64,000 nt of DNA from Rotaria sordida (Eukaryota > Rotifera > Eurotatoria > Philodinida > Philodinidae). Below, in pieces: positions 1 to 24,895 of the stretch. Under the pieces are notes generated by a model that had not been told where the DNA came from, did not search any database, and was given only the letters and a program-made list of their open reading frames with translations. The position numbers and the translations under genes were made by a program. The DNA lies in contig CAJNOL010001004.1 in NCBI GenBank assembly GCA_905250125.1, positions 1 through 64,000 of the forward strand. Direction: 5' to 3'. Positions within the stretch are counted from its first letter, which is position 1. Each line of letters starts with the position of its first letter.

Positions 1-621
1 TCAATATCGTTACCAGATTTAATAAATCCAAGAAGTTTATTGAACTTAATTGCATCTAAAAATGTATTTACATATAAATGTATTGTAAATGTATGAAAGA
101 TAATAATCAAGAAATAATACAAGCTGAATTATTTTTTTCCATGCTGAAATCAATGATGTACATTTAAGTTGCATCTCGTCGATTTTTAAAAGGTAAAAAC
201 TCTTCAACAACTATTAATGAATCGAAAAACACTATTTTGCTTATTAAAACATATCGAATTAGGAGAAAACTAAAGGTTGATAGTTAATTTTCTTGAAGAA
301 TTATATCTAATGGCAATGTGGAAAATAAATGAATCGATAGAATCAGTTAGCAAAGGATTTTAATGGTAGTTCATGGTTAATTTCGCTACAACTCTCTATC
401 ATTGTTTTGTTTGCTTGCTACATCCGTAGTTTCCTAGAAGAAGATCAATGCAATTTTCTCTACTATTTCCATAGGAAGGGTGTGGGGTATGAAAAAATTC
501 ATTTTTGAAATAGTAACAAAACTCAGCACAGACAATAGAGATAATTACAAAAACAGATTGTATTTGATCTCGTTTTTTTTTCTTCTAAAGTTCATTTATT
601 GAATTATTTGCTTGTTTTAGA
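1..621. other. AT-rich non-coding stretch
   Basis: No coding signal, tRNA or transposon end was recognised. On the minus strand this is the region downstream of the gene whose stop codon is at 622-624; an AATAAA-like signal lies shortly after that stop. Confidence 0.5.
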
Positions 622-1114
622 TCAACTGGATTTATTTGATAAATTATTTGTTAAAATAAATTTACCTTCTTGATTAGAAAATTTGATTAAATAAGTCAGA
701 TGATTTTGTTTCGGTAAACTGATAATAATTCCACTTGAACCTGATCGAATACGTTCAAATGATTGATCAAGAGAAATTTTCAATACATTTGATGAATCTA
801 AATGAAAAATGAAATTTTATTATCAAGTAGTAAAAAATAAGAAGAAGAACAAGCACATGAAAATATTACCTCGATTAAAAAGTAGACAACAAGTTGCTGC
901 AATATCTTTTTGTATCGATAAAGCAGTTTGTGTTTCTTTTCGATCTTGTAATAATTCGTCATCTAATGATATAACTTCAACATCCGAATATGCATGCATT
1001 ATCAATCGATTCTTCCACTATATATATTTTACCTATTCGTGTAAAATATAAATGACACCAAATAGGTAAAACGACACTAACGAGCAAACACATTGTGTTC
1101 AGTCGACCGACACA

Positions 1115-1148
<34 letters not shown>

Positions 1149-1250
1149 AATAGATGAAGTTTGTTCTTACGTGTTCGTAAAATCATAGCACGAAGAATAG
1201 TTACGTATGAAACTAGAAGCATGACGCGAAACGAGTAAGGTCGATGTCAT
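622..1250 (-). CDS. 3' part of an unidentified minus-strand gene
   Basis: Two exons join cleanly in one frame. One ends at 870 with a GTAATA donor and encodes residues such as DDELLQDRKETQTALSIQKD. The last exon (797 down to 622) begins after a TTTTAG acceptor, encodes SSNVLKISLDQSFERI, and ends at a TGA. The 5' side is unresolved. An upstream exon near 1170-1250 ends in a strong GTAAGA donor and is open in two frames. In one frame it could encode a mitochondrial-type leader (RHASSFIRNYSS), but its phase does not fit the second exon. The other frame (MLLVSYVTILRAMILRT) would fit an acceptor near 967. A TA microsatellite sits in the first intron. No family was recognised. The gene is divergent from PRPF8, about 370 bp apart. 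Confidence 0.4.
1117..1146. repeat. (TA)n microsatellite
   Basis: Uninterrupted TA dinucleotide run of roughly 30 bp inside the first intron of the minus-strand gene. Confidence 0.9.
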
Positions 1251-1604
1251 ATTAAGAAGACAAAATGTTCCAGATGAATAGTTTTGAGCAGAATCATTAT
1301 TATTATAATATTTAAATGTTTAATTATTTAACCAATTAAAATGACAAAAAAAAATCATCACACTTTATATAAAATTCAATTTAAAAGAAAGATAAATAAT
1401 TTTCAAAATAAAATCACGTTATGAATTGAATTATAAAAACAAGAACCATCTATATTTTATAATAGATGTCAGTAAAAGTCATCATATTATGTAGAGGAAC
1501 AAAATTCTATGAAATAAATATGGGGAATACATTTCTATTCTTTGTTCATTTCATTTGATAATAACAACGCAATAAGGTATATTCTTTCATAATTACAATT
1601 CATT

Positions 1605-1611
1605 TTTTCAG
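1605..1611 (+). promoter_or_regulatory. Splice acceptor just upstream of the PRPF8 start
   Basis: A pyrimidine-rich tract ending in TTTTTTCAG lies 9 bp before the ATG at 1621. It is either the 3' end of a 5'UTR intron or a spliced-leader trans-splice site. SL trans-splicing is known in bdelloids; which case applies cannot be decided here. Confidence 0.5.
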
Positions 1612-1620
1612 ATCACCAAT

Positions 1621-14187
<12,567 letters not shown>

Positions 14188-14286
14188 AACATCAGTCCGG
14201 TTATATTATTGTATAAACAGACTTCTTTCTTCTGTCGTTTTCTTTTCTTGTTGTCTTTATTTGTTGTTCTTTTCATTTTGTGAGAT

Positions 14287-14292
14287 AATAAA
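14287..14292 (+). terminator. PRPF8 polyadenylation signal
   Basis: AATAAA 100 bp after the PRPF8 stop codon and about 80 bp before the putative splice acceptor of the next gene. Confidence 0.6.
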
Positions 14293-14354
14293 TTGTCATA
14301 AAACATACTAAATAAGTGTGTGTGATCATCAAGAATGATTTACAACATTTTTGT

Positions 14355-14370
14355 TTTTCTTCTATTGTAG
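14355..14370 (+). promoter_or_regulatory. Splice acceptor upstream of ubiquilin
   Basis: A T-rich tract ending TTCTATTGTAG lies 64 bp before the ubiquilin ATG and about 80 bp after the PRPF8 poly(A) signal. It could be the acceptor of a 5'UTR intron or a spliced-leader addition site. The tight spacing after PRPF8 favours trans-splicing of a downstream cistron, but this is inference. Confidence 0.4.
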
Positions 14371-14434
14371 ATTTATTCTATTTGAGTTATTGTTTTGAGT
14401 GAGACAGACAAAAAAAAAAAAGAAATACTAGAAA

Positions 14435-17400
14435 ATGAGTGATCAAATGGATGCAAGTAATAATGATACTTCGACTATTAGTCAAAGTTCAGAGACAACT
14501 ACAAATACAAAACTTAAATTAACTATTAAAACACCAAAAGATAAAAAAGATATATCAATTGATGCTAATTCAACTATTAAACAAGTATCTTTCAATAAAA
14601 AATCTTTAAAAAAAAAATTTTTTTTTTGTTAGTTAAAAGACTTAGTGGCTAATGAATTTAGTACATCAATTGATCAAATTTGTCTTATATATTCGGGTAA
14701 AATTCTTAAAGATGATGAAGATCTTAAAAAACATGGTATAACAATAGAAATTTAATGTTTTTTATTAATTATAGTTTTTCTATTTAATTAATAGATATAA
14801 AGGATGGTGTTACTGTTCATTTGGTTATTCGAGCACCAAAATCGGACACAACAACACCAAGTGATTCTACTAGTCCAACATTTTCTAGGACTCAACGCGA
14901 AGTAAATATATATAGAGAGAGAGATGGTCTAAAAAATGTACTGAAAAAGAAAAACACAAATAATTCAAATATTCTGAAACTTATAAATCTATTAAAAAAA
15001 CAAATCATCTTTCATGAAGATCGACAATAATATCAAATTAAGTGATTGATAAAAGAAGATTTTCAACCATGATGATTCAGAATATGACCATAAGAGATTC
15101 TCTTAGGTTTTTGTGTACCGATTATTCAGACTGATGAAACATTTTGCAAAAATTGTTTTTAATTTACTCATGAGCAAGGTTGTCGATAGTTTTTAGAAGT
15201 AGGAGCTAAAAACTCGACAGAAAGTGCTTTTATCTTCAGCAAGCTAGAAATGGTGAACGAGGGGTAGAGCGCATCGAGTTGGTCTTGAACTCCAGTAGGC
15301 TCGGATCTGAAAATTTTGGACTCGGCGAGCTCTACTGGAAGTCAGGAACGAACGAAACTCACCGTGATCTGACCCTTCCTATAACAGACGATCTGCTACC
15401 AGGCCATCCCTCCCCTAGTCCTATTCATCTTGCAATGACATTGGCTGTTTATTTTTATTTCACATTCTGTCGGAGAAAGGCAAACGGTATTTCAAAATCT
15501 GATTACTCAGTACTAGAAGGCGAGAGTCACTGCATGGATAATTTCCAACAATAGAAGGAACATTGTGCGGACGAATTTCAGAAGTAGAGGTCATCATGGT
15601 CTTGCACTTATTGGAAAATTTAAACTCATTTGATCTATTTCAAGATTTATTTAAGTTTAAAATTTTATTCGAAAAAAAAACAAACAATTTATATTCTTTT
15701 AGCCTCCAACTCGTCCAACTCCAACTCAACAGCCTAATCCAACTGGTACTTTTCCATTTGGTCTTGGTGGTAATATTCCTGGTATGGATAATTTAAATTT
15801 TGGTGATATGCAACAGCAACTTCAACAACAGGTAATTAGAAACAAAATATAGAAGAAAAAAAACCTATTTTTTTTCTCATATTGATTAGATAATGAGTAA
15901 TCCAGCACAACTTCGTCAATTAATGGATAGTCCTGTTATACAAAGTATAACAAGTAATCCTGATTTATTACGTTCATTATTACTTAGTAATCCACAAATT
16001 CGTGATTTAATGGAGGTAAAAATTAATTTTAAATAATAAAAAGAAATCTAAAAAGAACGATATCAATGAAAATTTTGTGTTTTTTTTTGTTCGTAGCGTA
16101 ACCCTGAAATATCACATTTACTTAATAATCCTGATTTACTTCGACAAACAATGGAATTTGCTCGTAATCCAACAGCATTACAAGAACTTATGCGTAATCA
16201 TGATCGAGCTTTGAGTAATCTTGAAGTAAGTTTTACAAGCTAGACCTCGAAATGGACCATCCAGTCTGAACTTAATTTGTAAAGAAAATGACCTTATACA
16301 ACTCGTCATCACAATGATAATAAACTTTTTACAATACATTCTTTTCATAGTACCATTCTGAGTTAAGCTGAGCTATCAAAACAATAGTCCAATTTCGAGA
16401 CCTGTTATAACCTTTTGATTATTTTTCATATAGAGCATTCCAGGTGGTTTCAATGCTTTACAACGTATTTATCATGATGTACAAGAACCAATGTATTCAG
16501 CAGCACAAGAACAATTTGGTAATAATCCATTTGCACAATTATTGACTGGCAATGGTAGTATTGAGAAATTTCTTTCTTTTTTTTTCCTTTTATTATCGCA
16601 ATGTATTTAGAAAATACAACAACATCACGTACTGAAAATACTGATCCATTACCAAATCCTTGGGCACCTCGTAATACTTCTGCAGCTGCTGCATCTTCTC
16701 GTCAAACACAACCATCATCTACCAATACAACAAATACTCAACAACAACAACAACAACAACAACCAACAGCTTCGGCATTGCCAACTAATACTACTGGTAG
16801 TTCACCTAGTTTAATTTCTCCAATGATGCAAAATTATATGTCACAATTAATGCAAAATCCTCGTTTACTTGAAAGTGTTCTTAATGCACCTTATATGCAA
16901 CCATTAATGGATTCACTTGCTACTAATCCTGATATATCAAGACAAATGGTTGCAAATAATCCAATGTTTGCTAATAATCCTGAATTACGTGAACAAATGC
17001 TTAATGCTTTACCAACTATGACGGAACAAATGAGAAATCCTGAAGTACAAGCATTAATGCAAAATCGTGAAGCACTTGAAGCTATACAACAAGTACATGA
17101 AGGTGAATATATATATATATCAGATTAATGTAAAAATAATTTTTTTTTTGTTTTATTTAGGACTTCAGCGTTTACATGCAGCAGCACCTGATCTCTTTCA
17201 AGCGTTAGTTTACTAATAAAAAAACATTTTTTTTTAATAATTATCAAAACATATAATAATTGTTTATTTATTTTTAGTGGTGGTTTACCAGCTGGTCTTC
17301 GTTTTAATCCAAGTAGTTTATCATCACCAGCTAATACAGGAACTACATCATCATCATCATCGTCATCAACTAATACAGGAACTACATCATCATCATCATC

Positions 17401-19017
17401 GTCATCAACTGCTCAATCGACATCATCAAATTCAACATCACGAACAGATACTGGCAATACACCATCATCAAATGATCCAAATAATTATGCAGGTGTATTT
17501 GCTCAAATGTTGAATATGATGTCAAATCAAAATATTGTATGTTTTATTCAAAAGATTTCGCCGATCTTAGTGATCTACCTTGAATCAGGGGATGCTTGTA
17601 GAGCGACCTACAGCGCATTGAATGTTATATAAGAAATCGAGTCTTATGAAAATAAGATAAACTTATACAAATCTTATTTTTAAACTCAATTCGATACAAT
17701 TGAAGATGCTCTTTAACATTCCATAATCAATACGTTTCATCATTGTTTTTTCCATAGTTAAAAGTGACCATTTGCCATAAGCCTAGGTTATTTCTTGCCT
17801 ATTTGATTTCGAGTGTATTCAACTCTGTGCAACAGAGTACCAACATGAAACTTTTCAAAAACTAAACACTATCAAGCTTCATACATTTCACAGATAAGAT
17901 ATTTCGGAACGGTAGAGACTGATTATCCCCTCGAATAGCGTGTTTTCCTATATGAATGAGCTGGTATGAACTGATATAAATAAGTTCTTTATAAATGGTA
18001 AAAAAAATTTTTTTAGCCTCTAGACTCCTGGAAGGAAGTGTGAGGATATGGAAAAATTTATTTTTGAAATGACCATGAGATATTTATATATTCTGGTAGC
18101 TTTCATGTATAAACCAAACCCGAATACTCGGAATAAAAATAAGAGACCTCATTCCTGCAACTTTATACCTGTAGTCTTCTCCAGTGATCTCTGGAGGCCA
18201 AAAAAATTTTTTCGTTTATAAAGAAGTTATTTATATCTGTTCATCAGGAATGCTGTGCTGATTATTAGTTATAGAAACGTTGAGTATTATTAAAATATCG
18301 TCCATATACTGATCCCATCATATTGAAAAATAGGTTATTGTATGGAACAATTTTGCAAGTTGATCACCAGTCTCTGCTGTTCCGAAAGATATTGTCTGTA
18401 AAACATCTAGAGCTCGATAGTGTACAATTTTCCAGAAAGTTTCACGTTGGTACTCACTTGCTCTGTTACACAACATTGAGCACAATGGAATATCATATAG
18501 TCAAGGAATAATCTAGACCTAAGAAAATGGACCAATTTTAACAATGAAGCAAGCAACAATAATAGAAAATTGAAAAACACCTATAACTATATCACATTGA
18601 TTTTAAAAACAACATATGCATAAGTTTATCTTATGGACTACAATGTCTATGAGTACCATACATATTTCTTAAGGATTATAACCAATATATTGACTCCTAG
18701 CAAGTCACAAGCTTTATAAAACTTGATTTCTTATATACCATTCGATGTACAACTAAATTTGGCGAGATCCTTGACTTTTATTTCTTTGTTTTGTAATATA
18801 TAGAATACACCACCGGATCAACGTTATGCTGTTCAATTAGAACAACTTGTTTCGATGGGTTTTACTAATCATGAAGCAAATATACAAGGTAATTAATTTG
18901 TTGTTTTTCTTTTTTCTTGATTAAGTTTCTTTAAAATAAAAACTTTTTTTTTTAGCTTTAGCAGCAACAATGGGCGATGTAAATGCGGCAGTTGAACGAC
19001 TTCTTTCTCAACATTAA
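14435..19017 (+). CDS. UBQLN: Ubiquilin (UBL-STI1-UBA shuttle protein)
   Basis: Carries ubiquitinated or misfolded clients to the proteasome. Exons: 14435-14584, 14633-14735, 14795-14901, 15703-15831, 15890-16015, 16097-16225, 16434-16554, 16611-17102, 17161-17203, 17278-17536, 18804-18888, 18956-19017; 601 aa. The N-terminal ubiquitin-like domain ([17 protein letters not shown] to [10 protein letters not shown], aa about 28-100) is followed by STI1 repeats of the [20 protein letters not shown] / [20 protein letters not shown] type. A second STI1 pair lies around [18 protein letters not shown]. The C-terminal UBA domain ([21 protein letters not shown], then [16 protein letters not shown]) ends at the last residue but three. 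Linkers are rich in Q, S, T, N and P. Exon 10 holds a perfect 39-bp tandem duplication. Intron 10 (1267 bp) is almost entirely a palindrome. The human PXX region is not evident. Confidence 0.96.
14902..15702 (+). other. Ubiquilin intron 3
   Basis: An 801-bp intron between the UBL and STI1 regions. It contains a copy of the dispersed GAGCCC-type palindrome at 15266-15340. The small open frames here are not supported as coding. Confidence 0.8.
15266..15340. repeat. Copy of the dispersed GAGCCC palindrome family (ubiquilin intron 3)
   Basis: It starts AGAGCGCATCGAGTTGGTC, passes through CGGATCTGAAAATTTTGG and closes GGCGAGCTCTA. This matches the 43005-43076 copy over its whole length with scattered substitutions. 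Confidence 0.75.
17331..17408 (+). repeat. Perfect 39-bp tandem duplication in ubiquilin exon 10
   Basis: Two identical in-frame 39-bp units (17331-17369 and 17370-17408). Each encodes a Thr-Asn-Thr-Gly-Thr-Thr segment followed by a serine run. Complete identity suggests a recent slippage duplication in a low-complexity linker. Confidence 0.95.
17565..18775. repeat. Long palindrome filling ubiquilin intron 10
   Basis: Arms of about 500 bp in inverted orientation, centred near 18180. Left-arm landmarks TATATAAGAAATC (about 17627), AAGATAAACTTAT (about 17655), CAACAGAGTACCAAC (about 17830) and ATATTTCGGAAC (about 17900) recur reverse-complemented near 18735, 18615, 18460 and 18380, in the matching mirror order. 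The arms are clearly diverged, so the insertion is not recent. No transposase is encoded. Confidence 0.85.
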
Positions 19018-20822
19018 CTTTTTCTTCTTTGCAATACATTAATTCTTCTATTCATATTAATACAATTTTTTTTTTTGCGTTTCGTCATTTGTTTTTTGTT
19101 CGATCTATCCAATTTTCATCGGTCAAAAAACGACGAGCACATTCATCTCATTTACTGTTTCTTCTATTCATAATTGTTTTGTCTATGTATATGTGTTTGA
19201 AAGAAGAAAAAACAAAAACAAATCAACATACAAAAGTGATGGATAATATCTTTGTATGTATGTACGCATATTTTTGGCAAAAAAAAAACAAAGTTTTTTT
19301 GTGGCTGTCTTTATCTATGTATATGTGATGATAGTTTTTGTATAAACAACAAGAAAGAATATTTTCAATTTGAAATGATAATTAATAATCAATATTTGTT
19401 TTTCTTGAAGTAGAATATATTATTCATCGACCGATTATTTTGACCATAGAATCAGATTATTCAATGAACAAAATTGCAATTATTGATGAATCTAAGAATT
19501 ATAAAACTTTTTCTTAATAGTTTAGTCATTGTGAAAGATTTGATAATTATTAATGATTTTAACATTGAGATACATTCGAAGGCTATTCGAAAAAAAAAAA
19601 TACCCATATTGTCACGTTCAAGTGTACTTGCAACTTAATACTTCGCTCATGTTCATATAATTAAACATATAAGGTTATATATCATTTTTCTTCGAAATCA
19701 CAAATAAAGTCCTTTTAATGCTCACGGATTTATTTTAAACAAGAAAAAATAATAAGAAAATTCAATATATTCTCAGATGTATGTCATTTACTCAATATCA
19801 TATAAAAACGAGACGATATTATTCATAAAATTGGTGCGACTTTGATTATTGTACACATATATTACCTCTTGATGCACATTTTAGCCGAAAGGTTTCATCA
19901 ATACTAAATTAAATCTACAGTTATAAATTATATTTGATTCTTATAATAAGAAGGCCTCTTATAATATTCATTACACACTTGTATGAATCATCTTTTTTTT
20001 TTTGAAAAGAAAATGCTTTTGAATTGAGTAATAGCAAGTTAAGTGTGTAATGGAAATCGAGTAATATATATGAAATAAAGCGGTATGTTTTATTCAAAGA
20101 ATAAGTAAGAATTTAAAATAATAAATGGAAACACTTTTGCTTCTTTTTTTTTTTGTCGATTCTCAAGTGACCAATTATGAACACATAATAAACAATCAAT
20201 TTCACACGATTATTTAGAAGTAACTTCATAGAAATAGAAACTAAAATTGATTCTCATGAAAATATTCTATCATTAGTATTTATACTTCAATTACATATGT
20301 ATTTGTTAATCTCACTATTTGTTTGTATATGTATATGTATTGAAATGATCCTCTGTCAATGAATAACAAGCTGTTCTTTTGAATTCATTAATCGCCTGCC
20401 ATCATTCACTAATCTAATATCAATCATTCACACTCTGTTGATCTTTAACTCATTCATTCTTTATGACATCACAGTTTCTTTTTTTTTTTGCTTCTAAATA
20501 TATATATATATATATATATGACCATTATTTATTCCATCATACCAAAATATGTACTCATCTGCATTTATGATTGCTTATGTCATGTATTTAGTTTTTTTTT
20601 CTTTCGTGAAAGCGATCTACAATGAGATATCGGTATGTCATTCGATTGAACAGTTCATTTAAAAGAGAAAGAAGAAAACGTTCACAACATCGATTACCTT
20701 GAAAAAATAGAGATGCAGGTGTTTTTTTTTCCACAAGCGAACACATACATACATTTTACAGATGAAAATGGTTGTTGACAGCTGCTGAATAATTTCTTTT
20801 TTTGTAGATCAATACATTAACA
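19018..20822. other. Intergenic region between ubiquilin and TEAD
   Basis: AT-rich, with a (TA)n run near 20498-20519. The open frame at 19029-19328 is low-complexity 3'UTR-type sequence, not a gene. An acceptor-like TTTTTTTGTAG at about 20797-20807 lies 15 bp before the first TEAD start candidate. Confidence 0.7.
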
Positions 20823-20842
20823 ATGACTAAAATTGTTTCGAA
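20823..20842 (+). other. Candidate TEAD first exon 1a
   Basis: ATG plus 17 nt, ending in AA before GTAAGT (phase 2). Joining to T at 21594 gives an Asn codon and continues into MLSSW in frame. Confidence 0.55.
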
Positions 20843-23800
20843 GTAAGTCATTTAATTCTGCTTATTAGTTAATTATAAGAAATCTTTTTTGTTACACTTA
20901 ATCATTTTGTTTTTATAAAACTATTTCGATGCGCTCGTATTCTTGATAGATAAAATCTAATATCTAACTATTCCTTATCTAATAGAAAGACAAAAAAAAA
21001 AGAAGGAAATCAGAAAAGATAATATTACATACGTGAAAAAGAGAAGTATAGAAAGATTGGTTAATACAATTTATTGGTGGGTGGATGATAGCATAACTAT
21101 TTTATCCATTGCATTGCGTAGACAAATAGTCTTCGACATTCTTTCTGGTATCTATGTGTGCGTGTGTGTGTTTATTCAGCATAGTATATATATATTCGAA
21201 ACCATCAAAAGAATCTTTTCTTCTATTATGATATATTTAGACTTTGACAACAAGATATTTTTGTAAAAATGATGAGCACTAATAATCGAATTAAGTAAGT
21301 GTTAGTTTAAACAAAAAAAAAACAAACGAGCTCTTTTTGTTTCATTGACATTGTACTTTCAAATCACCACATGTGATGGACTATTGCCATGCGTAGATCA
21401 TTTTTTTATTAAGCTCGAAACAAACAACATGTTTTATTTACTCATCGAATTAACTTCTGTGTATGTGTGTGTGTGTGTGTATGATGTAACTTTTCTTCTT
21501 TTTTTTTTTTTATTGATGATTGTTACTTTATCTCTTTTGTCCTCGATGATCATCACTAACATGATTTATTTCTATTGATGTTTTTGTTTTTAGTATGTTG
21601 TCTAGTTGGCCATCATCATTACAATTTGTTAAAGATTTTGATCGTACAAATTATTCAATTAAATCAGAAGAATCAACATCAACGGATGAATTAGATGATG
21701 ATCAAAATAATGATGGCGAAGGTGTTTGGAGTCCAGATATTGAACAAAGTTTTCATGTATATGATTTTTATTCTTTTCTATTACGATTGTTTTTTTTTTG
21801 TTCTAACCATAAATTAATTTAGGAAGCATTAACTATTTATCCACCATGTGGTCGAAGAAAAATTATTCTATCCGATGAAGGTAAAATGTTCGGTAGAAAT
21901 GAACTTATTTCACGTTATATTAAAATGCGTACGGGTAAATTACGTACACGTAAACAAGTATCATCACATATTCAAGTTCTTGCTAAACGAAAATCAAAAG
22001 AACTTCAAACATTTTTTAAAGTAATTTCCAAAAACAAAAAAAAAGAAAAAAAAAATTAATATTTAAAAAAAAACAACAATTAATTTTAGGATTCAAATTT
22101 TAAAGAACCTCATCGTCCATTAGTTTTTAATCAACATTATCATCAATTACATAATTCAACAACATCATCAACAATTATTCCTGATAGTACTTCATCTTAT
22201 TATACACATCAACAACATACACCTGTATCATTTTTTTCATCAACACCTACATTATCATTTAAAGCAACAACACCAATTATTTGGCAACAACCAAATTCAG
22301 AGTAAGTTTCGTCTTTTTTTTTTAAATGCAAAATAAAACAACATTGTTTTTTTCTTAATTAGACTTAAACCATTTTCACCATCATCGATAACACCAGATT
22401 TTATTTCAATGCCAAATATAATAACAAATTTTATAAATACAAATCGATTAAAACTTATTGAATTTGCTGGATATATTCAATCAAAATCTGATATTAATTT
22501 AGTAATAAATTTAATCAATTTATTTATTATTTAAATTTAAAAAAAATATTTTCTTTATAGAGACATTATCTAGTTCATATCAGTCAAGAAGCTGGTACTG
22601 ATATGAAATCTGAAGTAAGTTAATCGAATTAGTTATAAGATTCTGAATAAAACAGTAGCTACTCTTCATGAATTTCTACTATTCTTTATGATTTTGAGTT
22701 GATATTTTTGGTGTATGCGTATGATAATAAATTTGCTCTCCATCAGTTCACATATACTGGAGTTATGATTCACACATCGTTTTTCCCCTATAAAAAACAT
22801 ATTCAGTGAAAGTATGCACTCAAAAAGTTTTGTCATTTGCTGCTCCACAAGCTGTTACTGTTTTTTTTTCTAGCGTAAAAGGCAGCCCCATATGTTGACT
22901 TTATTATCAACAAAGTCCGGAACACATAGGCAAGATCTTAGTAATTAGCACGCTCTTTGATAAGAAATCCATGTTGTAACGCTAACTCGACTTAGTTCAA
23001 TGCTGCCGCTTCAAAAGCTTTGAGAATAGATTCGTCTTCTTATGGGAAATTTCTACTAAAATTTCCAAATAAATTAGTCAAAGTCATCATGGAAAAGATC
23101 CATTTTACTAAAAGCCAGCATTCGCTCGCTGTTCAACAGACATTCTTAACGAGAAGATAATATCTCACGGGAAGAGTACCTCAACCGTTCAATCGCCTTT
23201 GAGTTGAAACTACATGCATCATGTATATCCAAATGAGCTATAAATATCCTGAAAACTCAGGAACACTACGAAAAACTAGTTTTCGAATTTTGACTTGATC
23301 TTTCCGCTCTTTTGTTTTGGTTCTATCCTAAAATAAGAACGTCATACCTGCCAGTTTTTATGAGCGATGTAGAAGATATGTTATTACCATAGTTATATCT
23401 CAGGATAGGAACAACAAAAAGATCTAAAACTTTCACAAGAACCTATTCTTATCAAGATCGGTCTCTACGCAAAGTTTTAAGTCGAAATTCGAAAATCTTT
23501 TTTTTCTGTTGGTATTGCATTCATTTAAAAAATACGGTACAAGTGCAGTATTTTCGTAGCAATAACCTACGGACACAAACTCTTTTCAGGATATTCATAG
23601 CTTATTTGGTTCTACATAATGTATGTAGTCTCGACTCAAAAGGTTTTTTTTTCCAGTTGGGATTATAATTTGGCGATTCCAAAAATTATCCGAAACTGGA
23701 ATCGTTAAGTCATCGAATACATACGAAATTTTCACTATTATACTGAAATCTTTAATCTCAAGAATGGAAAAATGAAAATTTCTCGACATAAGATTTAAAG

Positions 23801-24895
23801 AATTTTTGTACCTATCTGATGATTTAACAGTTTCGATTTCAGTTTTTTGGAACCGCCGAACTCGAATTAGGTATTTCTAACAATATTTGCGCTAGAGATA
23901 GCTACGACAATGAGTTTTCGAATCAGAGGTTGAAAGAATAGTTGAGATAAATTGATGATATGTGAATCGATGGAGAGCGAGTTACTGCTTGCGAATAGGG
24001 TTTATTGTTGCACACATTCACCCGAAAATATCAGCTCAATATAATAAAGACTAATAGGATTTCATGGAGAGTAACTACTTTTGTCCAGGACTGTACATAT
24101 TTGTATAATTTATCGATGGTTGTTTTTTCTTTTTGTAAAGCGTATCAAAGTGAGCCAAATTATTGATTTATTTCCAATGTTAAAAGAACTTTATAATAAA
24201 GGATCCAAAGATGCATTTTATGTTGTTAAAGTTTGGGTAAGACTAAGATTTATTTATATTCAATTATTTTTACTATGTTTTTTTTTTTGTTATAGGTCAA
24301 TATGGATTATCAAGAAAATTCAACTGATACATATCATTATTTTTCTGCGTAAAAGAAGATTTAAAGTTTTTTTTTTTATTACGTTGTTTTGTTTTGAACT
24401 ATTTTCTTTTTTTTTTTTTTGTTTAGTTTTGAAAGTTTCGAAGATAATATGAATTTATATATAACAACAAAAGTATGTTCATTCGGTAAAACAATTGTTG
24501 AAAAAATTGAAGTAAATAAAAAATAATTATAAAGAAAAAATTACAAAAATTATTTTTTTTTCTAGAATGGTACAACAAAATATAATGATATTAATAATAA
24601 ATATATTCATCGTTCAATTGATACAACAATGTGTAATTTTATGATTGATTTTATAAAAAAACTTAAAACAGGAATGTATATACGTGAAATGATGAATATT
24701 GTACTTGAACGTTTAGGAGTACTTCAAGTGAGTTTTGTTGGATTTTATTTTTTTTTAGTTTTTAATTCATGTTTTATTATTTAGACAGTTATATCAAAAG
24801 ATACAGATGAATTATTATTATGTATTGCATATATATTTGAAGTAAATGAATCATTAAGTGGTACCCAATCGACTGCTTATCGTTTATGCGAATAA
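20823..24895 (+). CDS. TEAD: TEAD/Scalloped-family transcription factor
   Basis: DNA-binding end-point of Hippo/YAP signalling. Core exons: 21594-21756, 21823-22020, 22090-22301, 22363-22501, 22561-22614, 24141-24236, 24296-24348, 24427-24511, 24566-24727, 24785-24895. Two mutually exclusive first exons fit in phase: 20823-20842 (MTKIVS) and 21269-21294 (MMSTNNRI); initiation at the ATG at 21595 is also possible. The proteins would be 430, 432 or 423 aa. An acidic leader precedes the TEA domain ([20 protein letters not shown], then [20 protein letters not shown] and [20 protein letters not shown]). A Ser/Thr/Pro linker follows. The YAP-binding immunoglobulin-like domain starts near [13 protein letters not shown] and includes [28 protein letters not shown] and [10 protein letters not shown]. 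Intron 6 (1526 bp) is exceptionally long and carries a foldback. Confidence 0.95.
21269..21294 (+). other. Candidate TEAD first exon 1b
   Basis: ATGATG plus 20 nt, ending in AA before GTAAGT (phase 2). It has the same junction phase and sequence as exon 1a, so either can join the common exon at 21594. Confidence 0.55.
23217..23626. repeat. Foldback element in TEAD intron 6
   Basis: Left-arm landmarks AAATGAGCTATAAATATCCTGAAAA (cited here only as a position, 23230-23254) recur as the reverse complement at about 23587-23611. The arms close near 23420. The right arm contains the inverted shared core (AAAGTTTTAAGTCGAAATTC, about 23470-23489). Confidence 0.75.

Noticed and set aside
1170-1250. 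Mitochondrial targeting exon for the minus-strand gene
   Set aside because: The leader looks convincing, but its splice phase is incompatible with the next supported exon, so it is mentioned only as an alternative.
19029-19328. Possible small protein after ubiquilin
   Set aside because: Phe/Lys-rich low-complexity sequence in the 3' flank, no family features.
21033-21578. Two 77-codon frames upstream of the TEAD core exon
   Set aside because: They overlap GT microsatellites and the first-intron region of TEAD; no similarity to the TEAD N-terminus.
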